Assembly: GCF_902497775.2 (NCBI RefSeq)
Contig: NZ_OZ024668.1
Coordinates: forward strand, 5,068,326-5,132,325
Source of the DNA: Pseudomonas fluorescens
GTDB taxonomy: Bacteria; Pseudomonadota; Gammaproteobacteria; Pseudomonadales; Pseudomonadaceae
Length of the DNA stretch: 64,000 bases
Reading direction: 5' to 3'
Under the pieces are notes generated by a model. The model did no database searches and had not been told where the DNA came from. It saw nothing but the letters and a program-made list of their open reading frames with translations. Within the stretch, counting starts at the first letter, position 1. Each line of letters starts with the position of its first letter. Shown one piece after another: positions 31,961-40,796 of this stretch. The position numbers and the translations under genes are program-made.

Positions 31961-31986
31961 AGCCCCGGCTCTCACGAGCCGGGGCT
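31961..31986. terminator. Bidirectional intrinsic terminator between mrcA and maeB
   Basis: AGCCCCGGCTC (31961-31971) pairs perfectly with GAGCCGGGGCT (31976-31986) around TCAC. Six A residues precede it and five T residues follow, so it works for mrcA on the plus strand and maeB on the minus strand. Confidence 0.95.
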
Positions 31987-32007
31987 TTTTACTACGCGTT
32001 GCAGCTA

Positions 32008-32031
32008 ATCGCGGGTCAAGCCCGCTCCCAC
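32008..32031 (-). repeat. REP element, single arm, right of terminator
   Basis: ATCGCGGGTCAAGCCCGCTC (32008-32027) plus CCAC is a REP arm two bases before the maeB stop codon, inverted relative to the arm at 31907-31939. Confidence 0.85.
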
Positions 32032-32032
32032 A

Positions 32033-33301
32033 TTAGCCGTTGAACACGTCATCCACGCTTTTCAGCGGGTAGTTCTTCGGATACGGCAGGGTCGCCACAC
32101 CGGTCTCGATCGCGGCTTTGGCCACGGCATCGGAAACCAGGGTGATCAAACGGGCATCCATTGGCTTCGGAATGATGTACTCACGACCGAATTCCAGAGC
32201 ATCGACGCCATAGGCTGCACAGACTTCCTTCGGCACTGGCAGTTTGGCCAGGTCTTTCAGGGCGTTGGCGGCGGCGATCTTCATTTCTTCGTTGATGCGC
32301 TTGGCGCGAACGTCCAGGGCACCACGGAAGATGAACGGGAAGCCCAGTACGTTGTTGACCTGGTTCGGGTAGTCGGAACGACCGGTGGCCATGATCACGT
32401 CGCTACGGGTGGCATGGGCCAGCTCCGGGGAGATCTCTGGATCAGGATTGGAGCAGGCGAACACGATCGGGTTCGGCGCCATCGACTTCAGGCCTTCAGC
32501 GCTCAGCAGGTTCGGGCCGGACAGGCCGACGAACACGTCAGCGCCTTGCAGGGCGTCTGCCAGGGTGCGCTTGTCGGTAGCGTGGGCGAACACCGCCTTG
32601 TACTGGTTCAGGTCGTCACGGCCAGCGTGGATCACGCCAGTACGGTCAACCATGAAGATGTTCTCGATCGCTGCGCCCATGCTCACCAGCAGTTTCATGC
32701 AGGAGATGGCGGCTGCACCGGCGCCCAGGCAGACGATCTTGGCGTCGGCCAGGGTTTTGCCAGCGATTTCCAGGGCGTTGATCATGCCGGCGGCGGTAAC
32801 GATCGCGGTACCGTGCTGGTCATCGTGGAACACCGGAATGTCGCACTGTTCGATCAGCGCGCGCTCGATTTCAAAGCACTCTGGCGCCTTGATGTCTTCG
32901 AGGTTGATGCCACCGAAGGTGATGGAGATGCGCTTGACGGTGTCGATGAAGGCCTGCGGGCTCTCGGAGTCGACTTCGATGTCGAACACGTCGATGCCAG
33001 CGAAACGCTTGAACAGAACACCCTTGCCTTCCATGACCGGCTTGGAGGCCAGTGGACCGAGGTTACCCAGGCCGAGGATGGCGGTGCCGTCGGAAATGAC
33101 TGCTACCAGATTGCCCTTGCCGGTGTACTTGTAGGCCAGCTCCGGATCGCGACCGATTTCGCGAACCGGCTCAGCCACGCCTGGGCTGTAGGCCAGTGCC
33201 AGGTCGCGAGCAGTCGCGGTAGGTTTGGTGAGCTCGACGCTCAGTTTCCCCGGACGAGGTTGAGCGTGGTATTCGAGAGCGGCAGTTTTCAAATCTGACA
33301 T
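32033..33301 (-). CDS. maeB: NADP-type malic enzyme, short (non-PTA) form
   Basis: The 422-residue enzyme oxidatively decarboxylates malate to pyruvate with NAD(P), feeding pyruvate and NADPH. Signature blocks are YSPGVAEPV (about 38-46), YKYTGKGNLVAVISDGTAILGLGN split as YTGKGNLVAVISDGTAI (about 57-73), DDQHGTAIV (about 158-166, metal/substrate) and the nucleotide-binding VCLGAGAAA (about 189-197). It lacks the C-terminal phosphotransacetylase-like domain of E. coli MaeB. The family start MSDLKTAALEY is at 33301; longer in-frame starts have no support. The region upstream has candidate operator sites (33439-33475). Confidence 0.95.
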   Translation of the reverse strand: MSDLKTAALEYHAQPRPGKLSVELTKPTATARDLALAYSPGVAEPVREIGRDPELAYKYTGKGNLVAVISDGTAILGLGNLGPLASKPVMEGKGVLFKRFAGIDVFDIEVDSESPQAFIDTVKRISITFGGINLEDIKAPECFEIERALIEQCDIPVFHDDQHGTAIVTAAGMINALEIAGKTLADAKIVCLGAGAAAISCMKLLVSMGAAIENIFMVDRTGVIHAGRDDLNQYKAVFAHATDKRTLADALQGADVFVGLSGPNLLSAEGLKSMAPNPIVFACSNPDPEISPELAHATRSDVIMATGRSDYPNQVNNVLGFPFIFRGALDVRAKRINEEMKIAAANALKDLAKLPVPKEVCAAYGVDALEFGREYIIPKPMDARLITLVSDAVAKAAIETGVATLPYPKNYPLKSVDDVFNG

Positions 33302-33438
33302 GGTGGGCATTCCGCTATTTACTGTTCTGACGGACCGCCGAGGATACGCAAAGAGCAAAGGGCCGACAAGACTGCCCGGTCACTTGTGTCAAGGCCTTTA
33401 ACCTACGACTTTCCGCCAAGAGCCGCAGCCTGCAAGGG

Positions 33439-33475
33439 TTTCGATGTGTACAATCGAAATTAAAAATGTAGACAA
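33439..33475. promoter_or_regulatory. Candidate operator sites between maeB and the nuclease gene
   Basis: TTTCGAT-N7-ATCGAAA (33439-33459) is a perfect interrupted inverted repeat. On the minus strand, TTGTACACA (33453-33445) and TTGTCTACA (33475-33467) are similar nine-base words 22 bases apart start to start, close to two DNA turns. The TTGTnnACA form is like GntR/FCD operators. They lie 144-174 bases upstream of maeB and just past the nuclease stop. No GntR gene is in the window. Confidence 0.4.
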
Positions 33476-33479
33476 TTTT

Positions 33480-34283
33480 TTATCTTTCGACCCTTTCCAG
33501 CATCGAAGGATCGGTCAGTGGCAGCAACCAGCGCTGCTGACCAGGCTTGAGGCCACCCTTGCGGGAACGATCCAGCACCCAACCGCGAGCTTCGATGGAT
33601 CGACCTTTCAGATCGGTAAGGAAGGTAGAGGGGAAATTGCGCTGCAGGCGCGCCGGCACCTGAAGCACCAGAGAATCATCGATTTCGATCCAGATACCCC
33701 CGCGATTGCGCTGGATATCCATCACCTTGCCGCTTATCAGCGCAAAGCCGGACTGGCGCAACTGGCTCGCCGGGGTCAATGGCGATTGCCGCCACAGGCC
33801 TTTGCCGGCCTGACGAGCGGCGCGCTCGGCCTGCTCCTGGCAGCCCGTCAGCGAGACGTTTGGCGCCACCGCAACCCGGTAGCCAAGGCCTTCACTGAGC
33901 AGTTGTGCCTCGAAATTGTCACCAGAGCGGCCATAGACATGCGCCAGAGTGCGGCCATATTTGTCCCGCGCCTCGACGCCAGGAACCAGGCCCACCTGGC
34001 CGCCACTGGCCTTGACCAGGGCCTGCAAGCGCTGGCGCGCGGCCTCGGCGAAGGCTTCACTGCGGCGACCTTTTCGCCCGATTTCCGGCGCATTGATGCC
34101 AATCAGGCGAACACTGCGACCATCATTCAGACGCAAGGTATCGCCGTCGACCACCTGACGCACGCTGACCACCTGTGCATCGACCGGTGCCGCGCAGAAC
34201 GCCAGGGCCGGCAACTGCCAAATCGCGCCCACAAAAAAGGCGCCCGCAAGGGACGCCTTTTTCAGCAGCAATGCCAAACCCAT
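33480..34283 (-). CDS. Secreted/periplasmic thermonuclease-like protein (SNase family)
   Basis: This protein of 267 residues (from the Met at 34283; another in-frame ATG at 34301 adds six) has a signal peptide ending near A-F-C-A and a staphylococcal-nuclease-like OB domain. The three catalytic positions are kept: Arg and Glu in VRLIGINAPE and Arg in DKYGRTLAHVYG. The SNase core is followed by about 90 residues (NRGGIWIEIDDSLVLQV) that look like a second OB-like domain. Its function on DNA or RNA in Pseudomonas is not settled. Codons 5-15 lie inside the rpmE terminator hairpin, which would cut read-through from rpmE and may limit this gene's expression. Confidence 0.85.
   Translation of the reverse strand: MGLALLLKKASLAGAFFVGAIWQLPALAFCAAPVDAQVVSVRQVVDGDTLRLNDGRSVRLIGINAPEIGRKGRRSEAFAEAARQRLQALVKASGGQVGLVPGVEARDKYGRTLAHVYGRSGDNFEAQLLSEGLGYRVAVAPNVSLTGCQEQAERAARQAGKGLWRQSPLTPASQLRQSGFALISGKVMDIQRNRGGIWIEIDDSLVLQVPARLQRNFPSTFLTDLKGRSIEARGWVLDRSRKGGLKPGQQRWLLPLTDPSMLERVER
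34234..34262 (-). terminator. rpmE intrinsic terminator, inside the nuclease coding sequence
   Basis: AAAAAGGCG (34234-34242) pairs with CGCCTTTTT (34254-34262), with inner CCC-GCAA-GGG and one bulged A. On the minus strand the stem is followed by six T residues. It begins 42 bases after the rpmE stop and lies within codons of the nuclease signal peptide (KKASLAGAFF). Confidence 0.85.
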
Positions 34284-34303
34284 GGGGCCAGCTTCGCGCA
34301 ATC

Positions 34304-34519
34304 TTACTTCTTGGCACCGAACATGCCGAAGCGATCTGCGAACTTCTGTACGCGGCCGCCGGTGTCCAGGACCTTCTGCTTACCGGTGTAGAACGGGTGG
34401 CAGAGGTTGCAAACGTCGATCGGCAGGGCCTTGGCCAGAGTCGAACGAGTTTCGAATTTGTTACCGCAGCTGCAGGTAACTTCTACAGCTTCGTATACCG
34501 GATGGATATCGGCTTTCAT
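34304..34519 (-). CDS. rpmE: 50S ribosomal protein L31, zinc-binding form
   Basis: The 71-residue protein is L31 of the C+ type: Cys16, Cys18, Cys37 and Cys40 (CSC and CNLC) form the zinc ribbon. It sits on the large subunit and bridges to the small subunit. Zinc-containing L31 is normally replaced by a C- paralogue when zinc is short; that paralogue is not in this window. It is divergent from priA; a promoter and leader hairpin are seen upstream. Confidence 0.98.
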   Translation of the reverse strand: MKADIHPVYEAVEVTCSCGNKFETRSTLAKALPIDVCNLCHPFYTGKQKVLDTGGRVQKFADRFGMFGAKK

Positions 34520-34549
34520 GGTGTTTCCTCAGTGCTGACGTGCCGCCAC

Positions 34550-34565
34550 TCAACACCATTGTTGA
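34550..34565 (-). promoter_or_regulatory. Hairpin in the rpmE 5' leader
   Basis: TCAACA (34550-34555) and TGTTGA (34560-34565) form a six-base stem around CCAT, 31 bases before the rpmE start and inside the predicted mRNA. L31 leaders that bind their own protein have been described in gammaproteobacteria; whether this is one needs a structural alignment. Confidence 0.35.
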
Positions 34566-34590
34566 ATACCGCACGCAAAATAGGGTCCGA

Positions 34591-34618
34591 ATAATACCAG
34601 AGCAAACAGCCAACGCAA
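34591..34618 (-). promoter_or_regulatory. Putative sigma-70 promoter of rpmE
   Basis: On the minus strand TTGCGT (34618-34613) and TATTAT (34596-34591) are separated by 16 bases, a good match to -35 and -10 spacing. Transcription would start near 34584, giving a leader of about 65 bases. Confidence 0.5.
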
Positions 34619-34690
34619 GTTGTCGCTTAGACCGGCGGTCGTCTGCTAGGCTCGCCGGACCCTGGAATTCCCCTGCAGAGAACCTTTCGC

Positions 34691-36910
34691 GTGTCCGACG
34701 TCATTCTACGCCTTGCCCTGCCCTCGCCCCTGCGGCGGCTGTTCGACTACAGGGCACCGGCGAGCATGGCGCGCCAGGCACTGACCCCGGGCATGCGCAT
34801 CCGCGTGCCGTTCGGCCGACGTGAAATGATCGGCATCCTCATCGAGATCAGCGACACCAGCGAGGTGCCGGCCGACAAACTGAAGCCGGCCATCGCCCTG
34901 CTCGACCCGGTGTCGCCGCTGCCGCCGGCGCTGTTCAAGCTGTGCCTGTGGACCGCGCAGTATTATCAGCACAGCCTCGGCGACACCCTGAGCTGGGCCC
35001 TGCCGGTGCTGCTGCGCCAGGGCGAGCCGGCCGAGGCGCGCCAGGAGCGCTTCTGGCAAGTGGCCCCCGGGGCACGCCAGGACGACCCGCGCATCGCCCG
35101 TGCGCCGCGCCAGCGCGAAGCCCTGGCAACCCTGGCGCAGCATCCCCACGGCGTTGCCCATACCTTGCTGAGCAAACTGATGCTGAGCAAGGACAGCCTC
35201 GACTTGCTGCTGGCCAAGGAGCTGGTCCAGGTCGAAGTGCGCCGCCACCTGCCCCAGGAGCGCCACGAGCACTGGCTGGCGCAGCCGGAGTTGCCCCTGA
35301 ACGACGAGCAGCGCGCTGCCTTCAATGCCGTGCGCTCCGGGTTCGACAGCTTTCATGCCTTTTTATTGGCTGGAGTCACCGGCAGCGGCAAGACCGAGGT
35401 CTACCTGCAGTTGATCCGCGAAGCCCTGGAAGCCGGCAAGCAGGCGCTGATCCTGATCCCGGAGATCAACCTCGGGCCGCAAACCCTGGCGCGTTTCGAG
35501 CAGCGCTTCAACGCGCGCATCGCCCTGCTGCACTCGGCGGTCAACGACCGTGAGCGCCTGGATGCCTGGCTCGCCGCCCGCGACGGCGAGGCCGACATCA
35601 TCATTGGCACCCGCTCGGCACTGTTCACGCCGATGAAAAATCCGGGGCTGATCATCATCGATGAAGAGCACGACGGCTCATATAAACAGCAAGAGGGCCT
35701 GCGCTACCACGCTCGCGACCTGGCGCTGGTGCGCGCACGCCAGGAGAACATCCCGATTCTGCTGGGCTCGGCCACGCCGTCGCTGGAGAGCCTGCACAAC
35801 GCCCACAGCGGCCGCTACGGCCTGCTGCGCCTCAACCAGCGCGCCGGCGGCGCCCAGCAGCCGCGCTTCCTGCGCCTGGATGTCAAAAGCCGACCGCTGG
35901 ACAGCGGTATCAGCGGGCCAATGCAGCAAGCCATCGGCCAGACCCTGGCTGCCGGCCAGCAAGTGCTGGTGTTTCTCAATCGCCGCGGCTTTGCCCCGAC
36001 ACTGCTGTGCCATGACTGCGGCTGGATGTCCGAATGCCCGCGCTGCGATGCGCGCATGACCGTGCACCAACGCTCCAATGAGCTGCGCTGCCACCACTGC
36101 GGCTATGACGAGCGGGTACCGCGCCAGTGCCCGCAGTGCAACAAGGTCGACCTGCGCCCGGTCGGCGCCGGCACCGAGCGCGCCGAAGAGCGCCTGAGCA
36201 TTCTTTTTCCGGATTTCCCGGTGCTGCGCGTCGACCGCGACAGCACCTCGCGCAAGGATGCGATGAACCAATTGTTCGCCACCATCCAGCGCGGCCAGCC
36301 GTGCATCCTGGTCGGCACCCAGATGCTCGCCAAGGGCCACCACTTTCCACGGGTGACCCTGGTGTCGATCCTCGATGCCGACGGCGGCCTGTTCTCGGGG
36401 GATTTTCGCGCCAGCGAACGCATGGCGCAGATGATCGTCCAGGTCGCCGGCCGCGCCGGGCGCGCCGAAGAGCCGGGCAAGGTGATTATCCAGACCCACC
36501 TGGCCGACCACCCTTTATTGGTGCAACTGACCGAGCAGGGCTACTTCGCCTTTGCCGAGCAGGCTCTGAGCGAGCGTCGCGCCGCCGGCCTGCCGCCGTT
36601 CGCGCACCTGGCCCTGTTGCGCGCCGAAGCACACAAGCCGGGGCAAGCCGAGGGCTTTCTTGATGAAGCCTGCAGCGCCGCCGAGCAATTGCTGGCCGAA
36701 CAGGACCTGCACGGCATCGAGTTGCTCGGCCCGGTGCCAGCACCGATGGAGCGCCGTGCCGGGCGGTTTCGTGCCCAATTATTGCTCCAGGCCAATGCCC
36801 GGGCACCTTTGCATCGACTGATCAGTGCCTGGTTGCTAGTGTTGGAACAAATGCCGTCCGGGCGCCAGGTGCGTTGGTCGCTGGATGTCGATCCGGTGGA
36901 TTTGTACTGA
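34691..36910 (+). CDS. priA: Primosomal protein N' (PriA helicase)
   Basis: The 739-residue 3'-5' superfamily 2 helicase reloads the replisome at broken forks. It has an N-terminal 3'BD region, Walker A GVTGSGKT (228-235), the DEEH box in [10 protein letters not shown], and a zinc-binding insert with eight Cys ([13 protein letters not shown] ... CHHCG ... CPQC) between helicase motifs. The start is GTG at 34691 behind GAGAAC; length matches Pseudomonas PriA. It lies upstream of argS with 106 bases between. Confidence 0.97.
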   Translation: MSDVILRLALPSPLRRLFDYRAPASMARQALTPGMRIRVPFGRREMIGILIEISDTSEVPADKLKPAIALLDPVSPLPPALFKLCLWTAQYYQHSLGDTLSWALPVLLRQGEPAEARQERFWQVAPGARQDDPRIARAPRQREALATLAQHPHGVAHTLLSKLMLSKDSLDLLLAKELVQVEVRRHLPQERHEHWLAQPELPLNDEQRAAFNAVRSGFDSFHAFLLAGVTGSGKTEVYLQLIREALEAGKQALILIPEINLGPQTLARFEQRFNARIALLHSAVNDRERLDAWLAARDGEADIIIGTRSALFTPMKNPGLIIIDEEHDGSYKQQEGLRYHARDLALVRARQENIPILLGSATPSLESLHNAHSGRYGLLRLNQRAGGAQQPRFLRLDVKSRPLDSGISGPMQQAIGQTLAAGQQVLVFLNRRGFAPTLLCHDCGWMSECPRCDARMTVHQRSNELRCHHCGYDERVPRQCPQCNKVDLRPVGAGTERAEERLSILFPDFPVLRVDRDSTSRKDAMNQLFATIQRGQPCILVGTQMLAKGHHFPRVTLVSILDADGGLFSGDFRASERMAQMIVQVAGRAGRAEEPGKVIIQTHLADHPLLVQLTEQGYFAFAEQALSERRAAGLPPFAHLALLRAEAHKPGQAEGFLDEACSAAEQLLAEQDLHGIELLGPVPAPMERRAGRFRAQLLLQANARAPLHRLISAWLLVLEQMPSGRQVRWSLDVDPVDLY

Positions 36911-37016
36911 CAGCATTGGCCCAAAGGTTGGCAACCTCGCCCCGGCAACGGATAATGTCCAGTTTTTCCACCTGCGCATCGAAGCGCCGCCGCGCTTGCG
37001 GTCGAAAGAGAAGCCC

Positions 37017-38753
37017 ATGAAAGACACCATTCGCCAGCTGATCCAGCAAGCCCTCACCCAACTCGTCACCGACGGTGTGCTGCCTGAAGGGCTGACGCCG
37101 GCGATCCAGGTGGAGAACGCCCGGGACAAGACCCACGGCGACTTCGCCAGCAACATCGCGATGATGCTGGCCAAGCCGGCCGGCATGAAGCCGCGCGACC
37201 TGGCCGAGAAGCTCATCGCCGCACTGCCTGCCGACGAGCAGGTCAGCAAGGTCGAGATCGCCGGCCCAGGCTTTCTCAACTTCTTCCAGAACACCCAGGC
37301 CCTGGCTTCGCGCCTGGATGCAGCCCTGGCCGACGCCAAGCTTGGCGTGAAAAAAGCCGGCCCGCAGCAGAAGGTGGTGGTCGACCTGTCGGCGCCGAAC
37401 CTGGCCAAGGAGATGCACGTCGGCCACCTGCGCTCGACCATCATTGGTGACGCCGTGTCGCGCGTGCTGGAGTTCCTCGGCGATGACGTGATCCGTCAGA
37501 ACCACGTCGGCGACTGGGGCACCCAGTTCGGCATGCTGATGGCCTACCTGCAGGAAAACCCGATCACCAGCGACGAGCTGTCGGACCTGGAGAACTTCTA
37601 CCGCGCAGCGAAAAAACGCTTCGACGAATCCGAAGAGTTCGCCGACCGCGCCCGCGGCCTGGTGGTCAAGCTGCAAGCCGGCGACCCGGAATGCCTGAAG
37701 CTGTGGACCCGCTTCAAGGACATCTCGCTGTCGCACTGCCAGAAGACCTACGAACTGCTCAACGTCAAACTGACCATGGCCGACGTCATGGGCGAAAGTG
37801 CCTACAACGACGACCTGGCCAATGTCGTCAGCGACCTCAAGGCCAAGGGCCTGCTGGTCGAGAGCAAGGGCGCCCAGTGCGTATTCCTTGAAGAGTTCAA
37901 GACCGCCGAAGGCGAGCCACTGCCGGTCATCGTGCAGAAAGCCGACGGCGGCTACCTGTACGCCACCACCGACCTCGCTGCCGTGCGCTACCGCAGCAAC
38001 GTACTCAAAGCCGACCGCGCCCTGTACTTCGTCGACCAGCGTCAGGCCCTGCACTTCAACCAGGTGTTCGAAGTTGCCCGCCGCGCCGGCTTCGTCGGCC
38101 ATCCGATGCAAATGGAGCACATGGGCTTCGGCACCATGAACGGCGCCGACGGCCGTCCGTTCAAGACCCGCGACGGCGGCACGGTGAAGCTGATCGACCT
38201 GCTCACCGAAGCCAAGGAGCGCGCCTACGCCCTGGTCAAGGAGAAGAACCCGGAGCTGGCCGAGGCCGACCTGCGCGCCATCGGCGAGGTGGTGGGGATT
38301 GGCGCGGTGAAGTACGCCGACCTGTCCAAGCACCGCACCAGCGACTACAGCTTCAATTTCGAACTGATGCTCAACTTCGAAGGCAACACCGCGCCTTACC
38401 TGCTGTACGCCTACACCCGCGTTGCCGGCGTGTTCCGCAAGCTGGGCAAGGACTTCAATGAAGTCGACGGGCAGATCATCCTGCAAGCACCACAGGAGCA
38501 GGACCTGGCCGCACGCCTGGCGCAGTTTGGCGAGATCCTCAACAACGTCGCCGAAAAAGGCACGCCGCACGTGCTGTGCGCCTACCTGTACGACGTTGCC
38601 GGCCTGTTCTCCAGCTTCTACGAGAACTGCCCGATCCTCGGTGCCGACACCCCTGAACAACAGCAGAGCCGCCTGCGTCTGGCAGCCCTGACGGGTCGTA
38701 CCCTCAAGCAAGGTCTGGAACTGCTCGGCCTGGAAACCCTGGAGCGCATGTAA
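37017..38753 (+). CDS. argS: Arginyl-tRNA synthetase
   Basis: The 578-residue class I synthetase charges tRNA-Arg. The N-terminal additional domain leads to the HIGH-type motif MHVGHLRST (about 130-138); [12 protein letters not shown] and the late anticodon-binding domain (ALERM-type end TLERM) are present. As usual for ArgRS, no clear KMSKS is seen; [17 protein letters not shown] takes its place. The start MKDTIRQLI at 37017 follows an AAGAGAAG site. The SPOR gene starts one base after its stop region, so the two are probably co-transcribed. Confidence 0.97.
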   Translation: MKDTIRQLIQQALTQLVTDGVLPEGLTPAIQVENARDKTHGDFASNIAMMLAKPAGMKPRDLAEKLIAALPADEQVSKVEIAGPGFLNFFQNTQALASRLDAALADAKLGVKKAGPQQKVVVDLSAPNLAKEMHVGHLRSTIIGDAVSRVLEFLGDDVIRQNHVGDWGTQFGMLMAYLQENPITSDELSDLENFYRAAKKRFDESEEFADRARGLVVKLQAGDPECLKLWTRFKDISLSHCQKTYELLNVKLTMADVMGESAYNDDLANVVSDLKAKGLLVESKGAQCVFLEEFKTAEGEPLPVIVQKADGGYLYATTDLAAVRYRSNVLKADRALYFVDQRQALHFNQVFEVARRAGFVGHPMQMEHMGFGTMNGADGRPFKTRDGGTVKLIDLLTEAKERAYALVKEKNPELAEADLRAIGEVVGIGAVKYADLSKHRTSDYSFNFELMLNFEGNTAPYLLYAYTRVAGVFRKLGKDFNEVDGQIILQAPQEQDLAARLAQFGEILNNVAEKGTPHVLCAYLYDVAGLFSSFYENCPILGADTPEQQQSRLRLAALTGRTLKQGLELLGLETLERM

Positions 38754-38754
38754 G

Positions 38755-39444
38755 TTGGCTGCCAAGAAAAAACCCGCACCCAAGCGCGGCGCCAGTCGCT
38801 ATCAGGCACCTGCCAAGCAACCGATCCCGGGCTGGCTGTGGCTGGCAATCGGCCTGTCGGTGGGCGCCTTCGTCGTGTTCCTGATGAAGCTCGAGCCTGG
38901 CAACGGCGAGGTCAAGCGCACCAAGCCCGAGCAGCAGAAGGCCGAGAAGGTCGCCGAAGCCAACAAGACCGCGCCAAGCCCGCAGCAGCCGGTGAAGCCG
39001 AAGTACGACTTCTATACCTTGCTGCCGGAATCGGAAGTGATCGTGCCGCCTGAAGCTGTGCCGGAGAAAACCCCGCCGGTGCCGGCGCAACCTCCGGTCA
39101 CCCCGGCGGAAGCCGCGAAGATCGACACCGCCCGTGCCCAGGCCGCGCTGATGGGGCAGACGCCACCGCCAGCACCACCGGTGATCAAGCCAGCGGCCAC
39201 CACCCAGTTCTTCCTGCAGGCCGGTTCGTTCCGCAAGCAGGCCGATGCCGACAAGGTCCGCGCGCAGATCATTCTGCTCGGCCAGGCGGTCAAGGTGGAG
39301 TCCGGTACGGTGAAGGAAGAAACCTGGTACCGCGTGCTGGTCGGACCGTTCAGCAACCGTGAACAGCTGACCGTGGCGCAAAAGCAACTGGCCGGCAGCG
39401 GCTTCAGCAACCTGCTGTTGCAGCAACGCCAGACCCGCCAGTAG
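38755..39444 (+). CDS. SPOR-domain cell-division protein (FtsN-like)
   Basis: The 229-residue protein starts with a basic cytoplasmic tail (AAKKKPAPKRGA), one membrane helix (about 24-44), a Lys/Pro-rich periplasmic linker and a C-terminal SPOR domain (about 148-225: QFFLQAGSFRKQADADKVRA). This bitopic layout is that of FtsN-like division proteins. In P. aeruginosa the gene after argS has the same layout. The start is TTG at 38755, directly after the argS stop. In P. aeruginosa hslVU follows; here a TM2-domain gene does. Confidence 0.88.
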   Translation: MAAKKKPAPKRGASRYQAPAKQPIPGWLWLAIGLSVGAFVVFLMKLEPGNGEVKRTKPEQQKAEKVAEANKTAPSPQQPVKPKYDFYTLLPESEVIVPPEAVPEKTPPVPAQPPVTPAEAAKIDTARAQAALMGQTPPPAPPVIKPAATTQFFLQAGSFRKQADADKVRAQIILLGQAVKVESGTVKEETWYRVLVGPFSNREQLTVAQKQLAGSGFSNLLLQQRQTRQ

Positions 39445-39455
39445 CCCCGCCCCAA

Positions 39456-39487
39456 AGGCCTTGGCGCAGCACCCTGCGACAAGGCCT
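39456..39487. terminator. Hairpin between convergent SPOR and TM2 genes
   Basis: AGGCCTTG (39456-39463) pairs with CAAGGCCT (39480-39487), and inside it CGCAG pairs with CTGCG around CACC, giving 8 plus 5 base pairs with one mismatch. There is no T tract, so it may be a Rho-dependent end or an mRNA-stabilising hairpin. Confidence 0.5.
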
Positions 39488-39493
39488 CAGGCC

Positions 39494-39913
39494 TTAACGC
39501 CGCTGCGCGTTGGCCAGTGACACCTGGGTATTGAGCGTCCAGAAGTCATACAGCACACCCACCAGAAACAGCCCGCCGGTGCACAGGTAGATCAAGCCAG
39601 TGATCCACTTGCCCTGGTACATGCGGTGCACGCCGAATACCCCCAGGAAAGTCAGCAGGATCCACGCCAGGCTGTAGTCCAAAGGCCCAGGCTGAAAGCG
39701 CAGATCGGCTTCGCGGTCCATCGCCGGGATCAGGAACAGGTCGATCAGCCAGCCAATGCCCAACAGGCCCAGGGTGAAGAACCAGAGGGTGCCGGTGACC
39801 GGCTTGCCGTAGTAGAACCGGTGCGCGCCCGTGAAGCCGAAAATCCACAGCAGATAACCGATCACTTTGCTGTGCGTGTCGTGTAACTGACCACCCTGCT
39901 GATAACTGTTCAT
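39494..39913 (-). CDS. Protein with two TM2 domains
   Basis: The 139-residue protein carries two TM2 repeats, each two membrane helices joined by the family turn: GFTGAHRFYYGKPVTG (about 26-41) and GVFGVHRMYQGKWITG (about 90-105). The D-R-F/H-R-F type motif is kept in both. TM2 proteins are inner-membrane proteins of unknown function. It stands alone, convergent with the SPOR gene and divergent from the NlpC/P60 gene. Duplicate TM2 domains in one short protein look like an internal duplication. Confidence 0.8.
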   Translation of the reverse strand: MNSYQQGGQLHDTHSKVIGYLLWIFGFTGAHRFYYGKPVTGTLWFFTLGLLGIGWLIDLFLIPAMDREADLRFQPGPLDYSLAWILLTFLGVFGVHRMYQGKWITGLIYLCTGGLFLVGVLYDFWTLNTQVSLANAQRR

Positions 39914-40098
39914 TCATAGCCCCTGTGGGTTATCGATAAATTTTCTAAAAAAAAATGTGACTTTTCTCTGGCGACCCGACGTGTGGTCATTTTCCACCCT
40001 ACCCGCCGCAACCCCCTATCCTGTCTGGCCCGCGCCTTTCGAATGCAGGCCAATCGCCGCTTTTGCCGGTTTTTGCCGCCGCCTGGAATCGACCAACG

Positions 40099-40129
40099 GA
40101 TCAGAATTTGATCAAAAAGCTGTTATAAA
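40099..40129 (+). promoter_or_regulatory. Candidate promoter region of the NlpC/P60 gene
   Basis: TATAAA (40124-40129) is a plausible -10 box, 32 bases before the ATG. An interrupted inverted repeat GATCA-N5-TGATC (40099-40113) sits just upstream where a regulator could cover the -35 region. The rest of the 247-base gap to the TM2 gene shows nothing I can name. Confidence 0.35.
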
Positions 40130-40160
40130 GTTGCGCGCTAACCAACCTAGAGCCCTGCCT

Positions 40161-40796
40161 ATGCGTCCTTTTTTCAAGACATGGCTGACCATCTGCCTAT
40201 TATTGCCACTGGCTGCCCACGCCACCAATCGTGAGCAACGGTTACCCAACGGTTTCTCCGGGTACACCACCAATTCCACTGCTGCGCGTGCGCACAAGAA
40301 CGTCAGCAGCAACAAAGTCCAGCACAGCCCCAAGCGCAGCACGCGCTCGCTCAAGCCGCTGCCGGTCGCCGCAGCCATGTCGCCGCAGCAGAGCAGCGAT
40401 GTGCTCAGCCGTGCGGTCAATGTGCTTGGCACCCCGTACCGCTGGGGTGGCAGCAGCCCGAGCAAGGGCTTTGACTGCAGCGGCCTGGTCAAGTACGCCT
40501 TCAACGACATCGATGAAGTCGACCTGCCACGCACTTCCAATGCCATGGCCAGCGGCCACGGCATCAAGGTCGATCGCAACGACCTCAAGCCGGGCGACCT
40601 GATCTTTTTCAACATCAAGAGCCGCCGGGTCAACCACGTCGCCATCTACCTGGGCAACGACCGCTTCATTCACGCGCCACGCACCGGCAAGCGGGTGAGC
40701 ATCGATACCCTGAACAAGCCGTACTGGAACAGCCGTTACGTGGTCGCCAAGCGCGTCCTGCCAAAAAGCCAGCAACTGGCCCTGGCTAAACGCTAG
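40161..40796 (+). CDS. NlpC/P60-family peptidoglycan endopeptidase
   Basis: The 211-residue exported protein has a signal peptide (cut near A-H-A, 19-21), a basic Ser/Lys-rich linker (about 35-70) and an NlpC/P60 domain (about 78-205) with the catalytic Cys106 (GFDCSGLV), His159 (VNHVAIYLG) and a polar third residue at His171. Such enzymes cut stem peptides between D-Glu and meso-diaminopimelate or within cross-links. No lipobox is present, so it should be free in the periplasm. It ends 4 bases inside the convergent pilT stop region. Confidence 0.88.
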   Translation: MRPFFKTWLTICLLLPLAAHATNREQRLPNGFSGYTTNSTAARAHKNVSSNKVQHSPKRSTRSLKPLPVAAAMSPQQSSDVLSRAVNVLGTPYRWGGSSPSKGFDCSGLVKYAFNDIDEVDLPRTSNAMASGHGIKVDRNDLKPGDLIFFNIKSRRVNHVAIYLGNDRFIHAPRTGKRVSIDTLNKPYWNSRYVVAKRVLPKSQQLALAKR

